From contig DXYE01000086.1 of the NCBI GenBank assembly GCA_019415985.1, forward strand, positions 1 through 10,739: a stretch of 10,739 bases of DNA, given 5' to 3'. Both the position numbers and the translations under genes were made by a program. The DNA comes from Clostridiales bacterium (GTDB lineage Bacteria > Bacillota > Clostridia > Oscillospirales > CAG-272). Below, in pieces: positions 1-6,743 of the stretch (the stretch's first letter is position 1; each line of letters begins with the position of its first letter). The notes below the pieces were generated by a model that saw only the letters and a list, made by a program, of their open reading frames with translations, ran no database searches and was not told the origin of the DNA.

Positions 1-1
1 G

Positions 2-1219
2 GATCTGGTAGAAGCAGGCGTCATTGACCGGATTGTCGAGCCGGAGCGCGGCATTCAATTTCGCGTGAGCTGGGTCGACGACAACGGCAAGGTTCAGGTC
101 AACCGCGGCTTCCGTTACCAGTTTAATTCTGCAATCGGTCCGTACAAGGGCGGACTTCGTCTCCACCCTTCCGTCAATGCATCGGTCATTAAGTTCCTCG
201 GCTTTGAGCAGATCTTCAAGAATTCGCTGACCGGCCTTCCAATGGGCGGCGGAAAAGGCGGCGCCGATTTCGACCCGAAGGGCAAAAGCGACGGGGAGGT
301 CATGCGCTTCTGTCAGAGCTTTATGACGGAGCTTTGCCGCCACATCGGTGCGGATACCGACGTTCCCGCCGGGGACATCGGCACAGGCGCCAGGGAAATC
401 GGCTTCATGTACGGTCAGTATAAACGTCTGCGCAATGAATTCACCGGCGTTCTCACAGGCAAGGGCCTCTCTTACGGCGGTTCTCTCGTCCGTACAGAGG
501 CAACCGGCTACGGCCTCTGCTACTTTACGGAAGAGATGCTTCGCGCACAGGGCAAAAGCTTTATGGGTAAAACCGTTGTGATCTCGGGTTCCGGCAACGT
601 AGCCATCTACGCGACGGAGAAAGCTACGCAGCTCGGCGCAAAGGTCATTGCCCTTTCGGATTCCTCCGGCTACATTGTGGACGAAAAGGGCGTTGATCTC
701 TCCGTTGTAAAGCAGATCAAGGAGGTTGAGCGTGCGCGCATCAGCGAGTATGCAGAGCGGGTGCCCGGTTCAAAATTTGTGGCCGGATGCAACGGTATCT
801 GGACTGTGCCCTGTGATATTGCGCTCCCCTGCGCAACGCAGAACGAGCTGGATGAAGCGGCGGCAAAAACCCTGGTGAAAAACGGCTGTATCGCAGTCGC
901 AGAAGGCGCCAACATGCCCTCAACGCCGGAGGCTATCGCAGTATTCCAGGAAAACGGCGTGCTCTTCGGTCCCGCAAAAGCGGCAAACGCCGGCGGTGTT
1001 GCCACCTCCGGTCTTGAAATGTCTCAGAACTCTCAGCGCCTTTCCTGGAGTTTTGAAGAAGTGGACAGAAAGCTGCAGGATATCATGGAAAACATCTATA
1101 AGAATTCAGCTGAGGCTGCAGAGGCTTACGGCATGCCCGGCAACCTTGTAGCCGGTGCAAATATCGCGGGCTTTCTGAAGGTCGCAGACGCCATGAAATG
1201 GCAGGGAATTGCATACTGA
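2..1219 (+). CDS. gdhA: NADP-type glutamate dehydrogenase, 5'-truncated by window edge
   Basis: This enzyme catalyses the reversible reductive amination of 2-oxoglutarate with ammonium to L-glutamate in the cytoplasm, usually as a hexamer. The frame is open from base 2 and gives 405 residues ending at TGA. E. coli GdhA has about 447, so roughly 40 N-terminal residues lie off the left edge. The GTG at 65 is an internal valine codon, since the family sequence (ERGIQFRVSWVDD) runs straight through it. Visible family motifs are NSAIGPYKGGLR with the substrate-binding lysine, GLPMGGGKGG with the catalytic-region lysine, and DTDVPAGDIG. A Rossmann segment GSGNVA is followed by ALSDSSGYI. The SDSSG ending of the second strand resembles NADP-dependent bacterial enzymes rather than the clostridial NAD type, so NADP preference is inferred. 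The C-terminus is complete. No promoter can be judged because the start is missing. The next gene is about 600 bp away. Confidence 0.95.
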   Translation, partial: DLVEAGVIDRIVEPERGIQFRVSWVDDNGKVQVNRGFRYQFNSAIGPYKGGLRLHPSVNASVIKFLGFEQIFKNSLTGLPMGGGKGGADFDPKGKSDGEVMRFCQSFMTELCRHIGADTDVPAGDIGTGAREIGFMYGQYKRLRNEFTGVLTGKGLSYGGSLVRTEATGYGLCYFTEEMLRAQGKSFMGKTVVISGSGNVAIYATEKATQLGAKVIALSDSSGYIVDEKGVDLSVVKQIKEVERARISEYAERVPGSKFVAGCNGIWTVPCDIALPCATQNELDEAAAKTLVKNGCIAVAEGANMPSTPEAIAVFQENGVLFGPAKAANAGGVATSGLEMSQNSQRLSWSFEEVDRKLQDIMENIYKNSAEAAEAYGMPGNLVAGANIAGFLKVADAMKWQGIAY

Positions 1220-1544
1220 GACGCAGCGGAAGCGGAACAGCTGCTACAGAATCAGCAGCCCGTATATGAGGAACCGTCTTTTTGGGGAAGACTCCGGCCG
1301 AGTGTACAAAATTCCGTCTATATAATAAATAGTGAGTGCAAGCCGGGCGGCGGGATACGGTCCTTTCGGCAGCAGCGGATTCCTCATCGTTTGTTCACTG
1401 AAACTGTCCTCCTTGCGAAGCAGATTTCAACCGACTGCCAGGGCTTTTGAGGGCTGAATCGAACGCCGCATGGGCGCTCCGCCCAAGCTGAAAGTTGGAG
1501 TTTTCGGCAAAGCAAAAGCGTCAATGTAAATAGGCGTTTTTCAA

Positions 1545-1576
1545 AACAAGAAGCAGACCGCCGTCTGCTTCTTGTT
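1545..1576. terminator. perfect 14-bp stem-loop, terminator-like
   Basis: AACAAGAAGCAGAC (1545-1558) pairs without mismatch with GTCTGCTTCTTGTT (1563-1576) around a CGCC loop. The downstream tail on the plus strand (GTCTCCCGC) is poor in T. On the minus strand the stem runs into TTTTGAAAAA. It could terminate in either direction, or protect a 3' end. No minus-strand gene is seen nearby, so it most likely closes gdhA transcription or an unrecognised RNA. It lies 325 bp after the gdhA stop. Confidence 0.5.
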
Positions 1577-1775
1577 GTCTCCCGCACCTCCAAAGGCCGT
1601 TCTGTTATCCCGTCCGAGAATATGAATCCTTGCGCAGTGCAGCTTCAGGGGCGCGGTTTGCATGTCGTTTTGTCTATGAATAAACCGTCATTATTCTTCC
1701 CGGCGCTTTTGCTGAAAAAATGCCCGCGCTCTGCGCGGAATCGAATCGAGGAGCGGCGCCCACGGTTTTCCTCCT

Positions 1776-1804
1776 TTGCGTACCGGTGCGGTCTCCCGTA
1801 AAAT
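1776..1804 (+). promoter_or_regulatory. candidate sigma-A promoter for coaW
   Basis: TTGCGT at 1776-1781 is followed by a 17-bp spacer and TAAAAT at 1799-1804. The -35 matches the first three consensus bases and the -10 matches five of six. The expected start near 1811 would leave a leader of about 18 nt, just enough for the AGG-type binding site at 1811-1816. This is a consensus match by eye only. Confidence 0.4.
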
Positions 1805-1828
1805 TTATTCGAAAGGTATGGTTTCAAT

Positions 1829-2689
1829 ATGCGTGTGGTTATTGGTATTGACATCGGCGGCAGTACAACAAAAATTGTAGGCTTCACGGAAACGATGCAG
1901 CTCATCGCCCCGATTTTCGTCCGGGCAACGGACCCTGTCACCTCAGTTTACGGTGCGTTCGGAAAATTTACAGCCGCGAACAATTTGGAGCTTGCAGACA
2001 TAGAAACGGTTATGATCACAGGCGTGGGCTCCTCCTATATCAAAAAGCCTCTGTACGGCCTGCGCTGCCGCCATGTGGCTGAATTTCGCTCCATTGGCTG
2101 CGGCGGTCTGTATCTGTCCGGGCTGAGAAACGCCATCATCGTCAGCATGGGAACCGGTACGGCGCTCACACACGCCTGGTTCGGTGAGGCGGACCGCATT
2201 CCCCATGTGGATTATCTGGGCGGCACTGGCGTAGGCGGCGGAACGCTTATGGGGCTTTCTCGGCTGACGCTTGGCATGGATTCTATTGAACATATTGTCA
2301 AAATGGCGGAAAACGGCACGCTTGACAACATCGACTTGAAAATCCGCGATATTACAAGCAAGGATATTCTTCCGGGCATGCCCGACAATATGACTGCCTC
2401 GAATTTCGGAAATCTGAGCGACGTGGCGACCAAAAGCGATACTGCGCTCGGTATCATCAACATGGTTTTTGAGACCATTGGAATGCTGTCCATCTTTGCC
2501 GCGCGGAACAATGGCATACAGGATATCGTGCTGACCGGAAATCTGACGACCATTCCGCAGTCACGCGAGATCTTTTCCGCACTCAACGACATGTTTCGGG
2601 TGAATTTTTCCGTACCCGAGCATTCACAGTTTGCTACGGTCATCGGCGCAGCGCTCTCATACTACGACAACGCGCCGGCGCTCGCATAA
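1829..2689 (+). CDS. coaW: type II pantothenate kinase
   Basis: This enzyme phosphorylates pantothenate with ATP to 4'-phosphopantothenate, the first committed step of coenzyme A synthesis, in the cytoplasm. The 286-residue product has the ASKHA kinase layout of the eukaryotic/staphylococcal-type PanK. DIGGSTTK at residues 8-15 forms the first phosphate-binding loop. TGVGSSYI lies near residue 64, and the conserved glutamate in HVAEF (Glu85) is the likely catalytic base. SMGTGTA near residue 106 and LGGTGVGGGTLMGL near 130-143 are the adenosine/phosphate segments. S. aureus CoaW has 267 residues, so this is a normal length. The ATG is preceded by GAAAGG at 1811-1816, 12 nt away, a spacing seen at other genes here. 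Type II enzymes are known to be largely insensitive to CoA feedback, and the same is inferred here. It is flanked by intergenic gaps on both sides and is probably transcribed alone. Confidence 0.93.
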   Translation: MRVVIGIDIGGSTTKIVGFTETMQLIAPIFVRATDPVTSVYGAFGKFTAANNLELADIETVMITGVGSSYIKKPLYGLRCRHVAEFRSIGCGGLYLSGLRNAIIVSMGTGTALTHAWFGEADRIPHVDYLGGTGVGGGTLMGLSRLTLGMDSIEHIVKMAENGTLDNIDLKIRDITSKDILPGMPDNMTASNFGNLSDVATKSDTALGIINMVFETIGMLSIFAARNNGIQDIVLTGNLTTIPQSREIFSALNDMFRVNFSVPEHSQFATVIGAALSYYDNAPALA

Positions 2690-2789
2690 GCACAAAAACC
2701 CTATTCAAAACATTAGGACTTTTGCGCCTCTGCGGTTTTCAAATGCACTTTTTAGTCTGTGCAACGTATGCCATTCTTTTTATCGGTTT

Positions 2790-2810
2790 GTAATGCGGCG
2801 AACCGCTTAC
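2790..2810. other. hairpin between coaW and bioY
   Basis: GTAATGCGG (2790-2798) pairs with CCGCTTAC (2803-2810) around a CGAA loop, with one bulged T. It lies 100 bp after the coaW stop. No T-run follows on the plus strand, so it is not a classical terminator. The rest of the 246-bp gap is A+T-rich towards bioY. I found no convincing BirA-type biotin operator in it. Confidence 0.3.
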
Positions 2811-2883
2811 CGTACCGTATAAAAAAGAAAAGCGCGCGGCCTGAGAAGCTTTGCCCGGTCCGGAGCCATATCGGGGCATGCCG

Positions 2884-2911
2884 TTTAAATTTTTATATTT
2901 TTCAATAGAAT
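2884..2911 (+). promoter_or_regulatory. candidate sigma-A promoter for bioY
   Basis: TTTAAA at 2884-2889, a 16-bp A+T-rich spacer, and TAGAAT at 2906-2911 form a plausible promoter. The expected start near 2918 gives a leader of about 18 nt that begins close to the AGAAAGG/AGGA ribosome binding region (2916-2927). The -35 is weak, and the leader is so short that an upstream promoter cannot be excluded. Confidence 0.35.
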
Positions 2912-2935
2912 AGATAGAAAGGCAGGAACTGTTAT

Positions 2936-3505
2936 ATGCGTAAAGGTACACTTTTAAAATGGAGAGGCTTGACCGTATCCGGTATTTGCTGTGCGTTTCT
3001 CTGCGTGTGCTCCGTTATTACCGTGCCTCTCCGGCCGATTCCGTTTACACTGGCGGTCTTCGGTCTGATGCTGATCGGCGCCATACAGACGCCGCGTTAT
3101 GCGCTGATGACCGCGCTTGGGTATCTGGCGCTTGGAATTGTAGGGCTCCCGGTTTTCTCCGGCATGCAGGGCGGAGCCGGTGTGCTTTTCGGAGCTACAG
3201 GGGGCTATCTAATGGCATATCCGCTCATGGCTTACGCTGTATCCTTTTTCACACACCGGATGCCCTGGAAAACCGCCGGGCGCATCGCCGGCATGGCGAT
3301 TGCCCTGTTTCTTTGCTACGGCCTGGGAAGCCTCTGGTACATGTTTTTAGCCAAAGTAAGTTTTACGTCCGCCCTTTCGCTGTGCGTCCTGCCGTTCATC
3401 CCCTTTGATCTTTTGAAATGCGTGCTGGCCGCGCTGCTCGCGGTTGCCCTCGACCGGTCAGGTCTGCTCAGGGAAACAGATGCTGTACTGGGCAGAAGAG
3501 ACTGA
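2936..3505 (+). CDS. bioY: BioY family biotin transporter (ECF S component)
   Basis: BioY is the biotin-binding membrane subunit of ECF-type uptake systems. It works with shared EcfA/EcfA'/EcfT subunits, or in some bacteria alone. The 189-residue product is hydrophobic with about six membrane segments. An early VPLRPIPFTLAVF segment and the signature LGIVGLPVFSGMQGGAGVLFGATGGYL (residues about 62-88) are characteristic of the family. PFIPFDLLKCVLAALLA near the C-terminus is also typical. The ATG has AGGA at 2924-2927 and AGAAAGG at 2916-2922 upstream. No biotin synthesis genes or energy-coupling subunits are adjacent, so this looks like a stand-alone group II system using a shared module (inference). 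The HAD hydrolase follows after a structured gap of about 190 bp. Confidence 0.92.
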   Translation: MRKGTLLKWRGLTVSGICCAFLCVCSVITVPLRPIPFTLAVFGLMLIGAIQTPRYALMTALGYLALGIVGLPVFSGMQGGAGVLFGATGGYLMAYPLMAYAVSFFTHRMPWKTAGRIAGMAIALFLCYGLGSLWYMFLAKVSFTSALSLCVLPFIPFDLLKCVLAALLAVALDRSGLLRETDAVLGRRD

Positions 3506-3520
3506 GCCATCGACCGGTCA
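3450..3520 (+). repeat. 11-bp direct repeat spanning the bioY stop codon
   Basis: TCGACCGGTCA occurs at 3450-3460, inside the end of bioY, and again at 3510-3520 just after its stop, exactly 60 bp apart. Similarity extends a few bases further (GGTCTG versus AGTCCG). Each copy contains the palindrome GACCGGTC. It may be a remnant of a small duplication or chance; no function is assigned. Confidence 0.4.
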
Positions 3521-3539
3521 AGTCCGATATTTTATTGCA

Positions 3540-3585
3540 GATAAAGCCCTTTATCTCTGGATAAAGCCCTTCGATTTTATCGAAG
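3540..3585. repeat. direct repeat and adjacent hairpins after bioY
   Basis: GATAAAGCCCTT is repeated at 3540-3551 and 3560-3571. The first copy forms a tight inverted repeat with the following bases (GATAAAG 3540-3546, CTTTATC 3549-3555). The second runs into a 7-bp hairpin, CTTCGAT (3569-3575) with ATCGAAG (3579-3585) around TTT. No T-run follows, so this is not an ordinary terminator. It may stabilise the bioY 3' end or bind a protein. Confidence 0.45.
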
Positions 3586-3696
3586 CGCTGTCTTCCGGTA
3601 AAAGGCGGCGCCGATTCAGCATGCCCGTATGTGCGGACCGTTTTTCAGCGTATAAATTTTCAGACAGATTACCAGAAAGGACAGCAATTGAATCCT

Positions 3697-4509
3697 ATGA
3701 ATCCGATACTGCACAAAAAAAATTTGTTTGTTTTCGACATGGATGGTACAATATATCTAGGGGGACATCCGTTTCCGGAAGCGATACATTATATAAACCG
3801 TCTGAGAAACCAAGGCAGACGCGTGTTGTTTTTCACCAACAATTCCTCGCGCGGAGCCGATACCTACAGCAGACGTCTGGATAAACTCGGTTTTTCGCCG
3901 CAGTCGGGTGAAATTCTGTCCTCCGGGGACGTAACAGCCGAATTTCTGGTCCGCCGCCGCTCGGGAAAACGTGTCTTTTTGGTCGGGACGCCGGACCTCG
4001 AAAGGGATTTCAGAACCTTCGGTATTCATTTGATTTCCTCTGACGAAGCGGAAGCGGATATCGTGGTCTCCAGCTTTGACACCACACTCACCTATGATAA
4101 GCTGAACGCCGCGTGCAGATACCTGCATAAGGGCGCGGAATTTTTATCGACAAATCCGGATCTCAACTGTCCTACAGAGGATGGCTGGATGCCGGACAGC
4201 GGATCCATTGCGGCGCTGTTTACTGCGGCGACAGGAAAGCAGCCGCGCTTTCTCGGCAAACCGAGCCGGGAAACCCTGGAAATGATCTGCGAGAAAACCG
4301 GTACTCCGCCTGAGGACGTCTGTCTGTTCGGCGACCGCCTGTATACGGACATTGCGCTCGGCAGACAAAACGGTGTGACGAGCGTGCTGGTTCTGACGGG
4401 CGAAACGACACGAGAGATGCTGGAGAGTACGGCACAGCAGAATCTTCCGGACCTCTGCTGTGAAACGCTTGCCGACGCGGAAGCCTTAACCTTTGGTCCG
4501 GACCGGTAA
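3697..4509 (+). CDS. HAD-IIA family hydrolase (NagD/p-nitrophenylphosphatase-like)
   Basis: This is a haloacid-dehalogenase phosphatase that hydrolyses small phosphomonoesters through an aspartyl-phosphate intermediate in the cytoplasm; the real substrate cannot be read from sequence. The four HAD motifs are present. Motif I is FVFDMDGTIYLGG (nucleophile Asp14, acid/base Asp16 from this start), motif II is FFTNNSS, the motif III lysine is in FLGKPSRET, and motif IV is FGDRLYTDI. The long insertion between motifs II and III (VGTPDLERDF to DLNCPTEDGWMPDSGS) is the C2-type cap of subfamily IIA. At 270 residues it is of usual length. Two starts compete. A TTG at 3688 lies 6 nt after AGAAAGGA (3674-3681), and the ATG at 3697 lies 15 nt after it. 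AGAAAGG sites elsewhere in the window sit 12-13 nt from their ATG, which favours 3697. The substrate specificity is left open. Confidence 0.88.
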   Translation: MNPILHKKNLFVFDMDGTIYLGGHPFPEAIHYINRLRNQGRRVLFFTNNSSRGADTYSRRLDKLGFSPQSGEILSSGDVTAEFLVRRRSGKRVFLVGTPDLERDFRTFGIHLISSDEAEADIVVSSFDTTLTYDKLNAACRYLHKGAEFLSTNPDLNCPTEDGWMPDSGSIAALFTAATGKQPRFLGKPSRETLEMICEKTGTPPEDVCLFGDRLYTDIALGRQNGVTSVLVLTGETTREMLESTAQQNLPDLCCETLADAEALTFGPDR

Positions 4510-4559
4510 AAGACTTTTATGCAGTCGGCATCCGTTCGTTCGGTATGGGAAGGACTCAG

Positions 4560-4595
4560 GCCGGACGCTGCGCGGTTATGGGTTGGCCGTCCGGC
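4560..4595. promoter_or_regulatory. 8-bp inverted repeat overlapping the exporter promoter, possible operator
   Basis: GCCGGACG (4560-4567) is perfectly complementary to CGTCCGGC (4588-4595) across 20 bases. The right arm falls inside the spacer of the candidate promoter at 4583-4611. Such a position suits a repressor or MerR-type site, or a folded element in DNA or RNA. No regulator gene is adjacent, so the idea rests on geometry only. Confidence 0.35.
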
Positions 4596-4611
4596 AATTC
4601 TCCAGTATAAA
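4583..4611 (+). promoter_or_regulatory. candidate sigma-A promoter for the ABC exporter
   Basis: TTGGCC at 4583-4588, a 17-bp spacer and TATAAA at 4606-4611 give a reasonable match. Transcription would start near 4618, leaving a leader of about 77 nt before the ATG at 4695. The leader is T-rich, then carries GGAG at 4686-4689 as ribosome binding site. Confidence 0.4.
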
Positions 4612-4694
4612 AGCGTTTACGCAGCATTTCAGAAGGGACTTTTCTCTGTTGCTGTTTTGTTTTGGCTGCCGCACGGCGGCGGAATGGAGATTTT

Positions 4695-6434
4695 ATGTTC
4701 AAATTGCTTCGTTTCTTAAAAGGATACGAAAAGGAAAGCATCATCGGACCTCTCTTTAAATTTTTGGAAGCCTGCTTTGAATTGATTGTCCCGCTGCTTA
4801 TGGCTGAGGTGATTGACGTCGGTATTCGAAACAGGGACACCGCCTACATCTGGAAAATGTGCGGCGTCATGCTGCTTATGGGACTGCTCGGCTTTCTTTG
4901 TTCCGTCACCGCTCAATACTTTGCCGCAAAGGCCGCCGCCGGCTTCGGGGCCGCGCTCCGCAAGGCGGCCTTTGCCCATATTATGCAGTTTTCCGGCGCT
5001 GAGATCGACGCGCTCGGCGCCCCCACGCTTACAACACGGATTACCAGCGACATCAATCAGGCGCAGACAGGCGTAAATCTCGTGCTCCGACTCCTGCTCC
5101 GCGCGCCCTTTATCGTCCTCGGCGCCATCGTTATGGCCTTTCTGGTCAACGTCCGCCTGACACTGATTTTCCTCATTGCCGCCCCTGTTCTTTCTCTTTC
5201 GATCTACTGGATTCTCGGCCGCTCGCTGCCGCAGTATAAGAATATTCAGCGCCGTGTGGACGATATTGCGGGCATGACCCGCGAGAATTTATCCGGCGCG
5301 CGCGTCGTCCGCGCGTTTTCCGCCGAGGACCGTGAAACCGCCCAATTCAGGGAGACCGCGGATACCCTGATGCAGCAGCAGCTTATGGTTGGCCGTCTTT
5401 CCGCGCTTTTGAATCCCGTTACCTATGTGCTCGTCAATCTGGCGATCGCGGCTATCCTCTGGTTCGGCGGTCTGTCCGTTGACAACGCCTCTCTCACCCA
5501 GGGCGAGATCATTGCTCTCGTCAATTATATGACGCAGATTCTTCTTGCGCTCATTGCTACGGCGAATCTGATCATTGTACTTACCAAGGCCTGGGCCTCC
5601 TCCGCACGGATTCACGAGATGCTTACGGTCGAGCCATCCATAAGAGATGCCGGGAACGCCCCGAAAGAGCCCGTCCCCGGTGCGCCGGCCGTCTCCTTTG
5701 ATCAGGTAACCTTTTCCTATCACAGTGCGGAAGCGCCTGTACTTTCAGACATCAGCTTCCGGGTTATGCCGGGGGAGACGGTCGGCATCATTGGCGGCAC
5801 CGGTTCCGGAAAAAGCACGCTTGTCCGGTTGATTCCGCGATTCTACGAAGCAGGAGACGGAACCGTTTCCGTGTTCGGTCATCCGGTGTCCGATTATCCT
5901 CTTACGCAGCTTCGCCGCCGAATCGGATACGTTCCTCAAAAGGCGACGCTCTTTCGGGGTACAATTCGGGAAAACCTGCAGTGGGCCGATGCGGAAGCAG
6001 CGGACGCCGTTTTAAATCAGGCGGTCTCCGTCGCCCAAGCGGAAGATGTGGTTCGCTCGAAGCCCGACGGTCTTGACGCACTGGTGGAAGCGGGCGGACG
6101 AAATTTTTCCGGCGGTCAGCGACAGCGTCTGACCATTGCCCGAGCCCTGGCCGGCCGACCGGATATCCTGATCCTCGACGACAGCGCCTCCGCGCTCGAT
6201 TACGCAACGGATGCCAGACTGCGGTCCGCACTGCGCAGGCATACGAAAAATACGACAGTATTCCTGGTTTCTCAGCGCGTCGCCGCCGTCCGCTCCGCAG
6301 ACAGGATCCTTTGTCTGGACGATGGCAGAATCGTCGGTATAGGTACGCATGACGAGCTTTTCAAAGCCTGCGAGGTTTACCGTGAAATCTGTCTATCTCA
6401 GCTATCCGAAAAGGAGGCAGCTCCCGGTTCCTGA
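4695..6434 (+). CDS. ABC exporter half-transporter, degenerate-site subunit (TM287-like)
   Basis: This is one half of a type IV (ABCB-fold) exporter with an N-terminal six-helix membrane domain (about residues 1-310) and a C-terminal ATPase domain (about 335-570). The length of 579 residues is normal. Walker A is GGTGSGKST at 367-375, the signature is canonical FSGGQ at 471-475, and Walker B is ILILDD ending at 495-496. The catalytic glutamate after Walker B is replaced by Asp496, and the switch histidine by Gln527 (in LVSQRVAAV). Both changes are known from the degenerate subunit of heterodimeric exporters such as Thermotoga TM287 and its relatives. The C-terminal GTHDELFKACEVYREICLSQ is also typical of that subunit. 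GGAG at 4686-4689 sets the ATG at 4695; the frame is open further upstream but has no binding site. The second ABC gene is its expected partner. The substrate is unknown: multidrug, lipid or peptide export are all possible. Confidence 0.92.
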   Translation: MFKLLRFLKGYEKESIIGPLFKFLEACFELIVPLLMAEVIDVGIRNRDTAYIWKMCGVMLLMGLLGFLCSVTAQYFAAKAAAGFGAALRKAAFAHIMQFSGAEIDALGAPTLTTRITSDINQAQTGVNLVLRLLLRAPFIVLGAIVMAFLVNVRLTLIFLIAAPVLSLSIYWILGRSLPQYKNIQRRVDDIAGMTRENLSGARVVRAFSAEDRETAQFRETADTLMQQQLMVGRLSALLNPVTYVLVNLAIAAILWFGGLSVDNASLTQGEIIALVNYMTQILLALIATANLIIVLTKAWASSARIHEMLTVEPSIRDAGNAPKEPVPGAPAVSFDQVTFSYHSAEAPVLSDISFRVMPGETVGIIGGTGSGKSTLVRLIPRFYEAGDGTVSVFGHPVSDYPLTQLRRRIGYVPQKATLFRGTIRENLQWADAEAADAVLNQAVSVAQAEDVVRSKPDGLDALVEAGGRNFSGGQRQRLTIARALAGRPDILILDDSASALDYATDARLRSALRRHTKNTTVFLVSQRVAAVRSADRILCLDDGRIVGIGTHDELFKACEVYREICLSQLSEKEAAPGS

Positions 6435-6743
6435 CGCCTTGATTATCTAAGTACAACGCCGCTTGCCCTGCCAAAGCACTTTCTCCTTGGAGCATTGCAT
6501 GCCTGCTCGCGGTTAAACGGCGCTTTTCCCGAATGTATCGGACAAACGGAACCGCCGTACGCGCTCAAGCTCTTTATGGGCTGTTCCGCAGGCAGGTTTT
6601 GAAAAGGCCCGCGGCTGAGATTATCGGTAAAGAACTTGATTGAGCGAAGGTCCCGCCGACTGCATGAAAGCAGGAAACCCATGCACTGCATCTCGGAGAC
6701 GGCACGATATCCCGGTTTCCGCGAGAAAGGAACGGCTAAGATT
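6435..6743 (+). other. 309-bp spacer between the two exporter genes
   Basis: I see no gene, strong promoter or terminator here. A minus-strand open frame through this stretch (6443-6691) has no recognisable protein features. The spacer ends in the ribosome binding site AGAAAGGA (about 6724-6731) of the second exporter gene. Partner half-transporters usually overlap or lie within a few bases, so the gap is unusual. Confidence 0.5.

Larger units (their letters stand above)
1220..1828. other. 609-bp intergenic region between gdhA and coaW
   Basis: No gene is recognised here. Structure seen directly includes a small hairpin just after gdhA (GCTGCT at 1240-1245 with AGCAGC at 1254-1259). There is an isolated TATAAT at 1321-1326 without a good -35 hexamer. 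Hairpins occur at 1471-1485 (TGGGCG/CGCCCA), 1545-1576 and 1724-1738 (CCGCGC/GCGCGG), and a promoter-like pair lies before coaW. A GTG-started frame at 1332 has no ribosome binding site and resembles nothing known. A non-coding RNA between about 1333 and 1576 is possible but not shown. Confidence 0.5.

Noticed and set aside
1332..1463. GTG-started frame of about 44 codons after gdhA
   Set aside because: No ribosome binding site and no recognisable sequence.
2212..2643. Minus-strand open frame opposite coaW
   Set aside because: The plus-strand product is a clear pantothenate kinase; the antisense frame is low-complexity and without motifs.
3444..3884. Plus-strand frame running from bioY into the HAD gene, with a repeated PSTGQV
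   Set aside because: The repeat in the translation only reflects the 11-bp DNA repeat. The frame overlaps two real genes out of phase.
5289..5723. Minus-strand open frame of 144 codons inside the first exporter gene
   Set aside because: It is antisense to a well-matched ABC transporter gene, has no protein family features, and is explained by GC-rich codon bias.
6405..6420. Strong AAGGAGG near the end of the first exporter gene as a ribosome binding site for an overlapping gene
   Set aside because: No start codon at usable distance opens a frame; it simply encodes the Glu-Lys-Glu tail.
6443..6691. Minus-strand open frame in the spacer between exporter genes
   Set aside because: No recognisable protein features; not supported as a gene.
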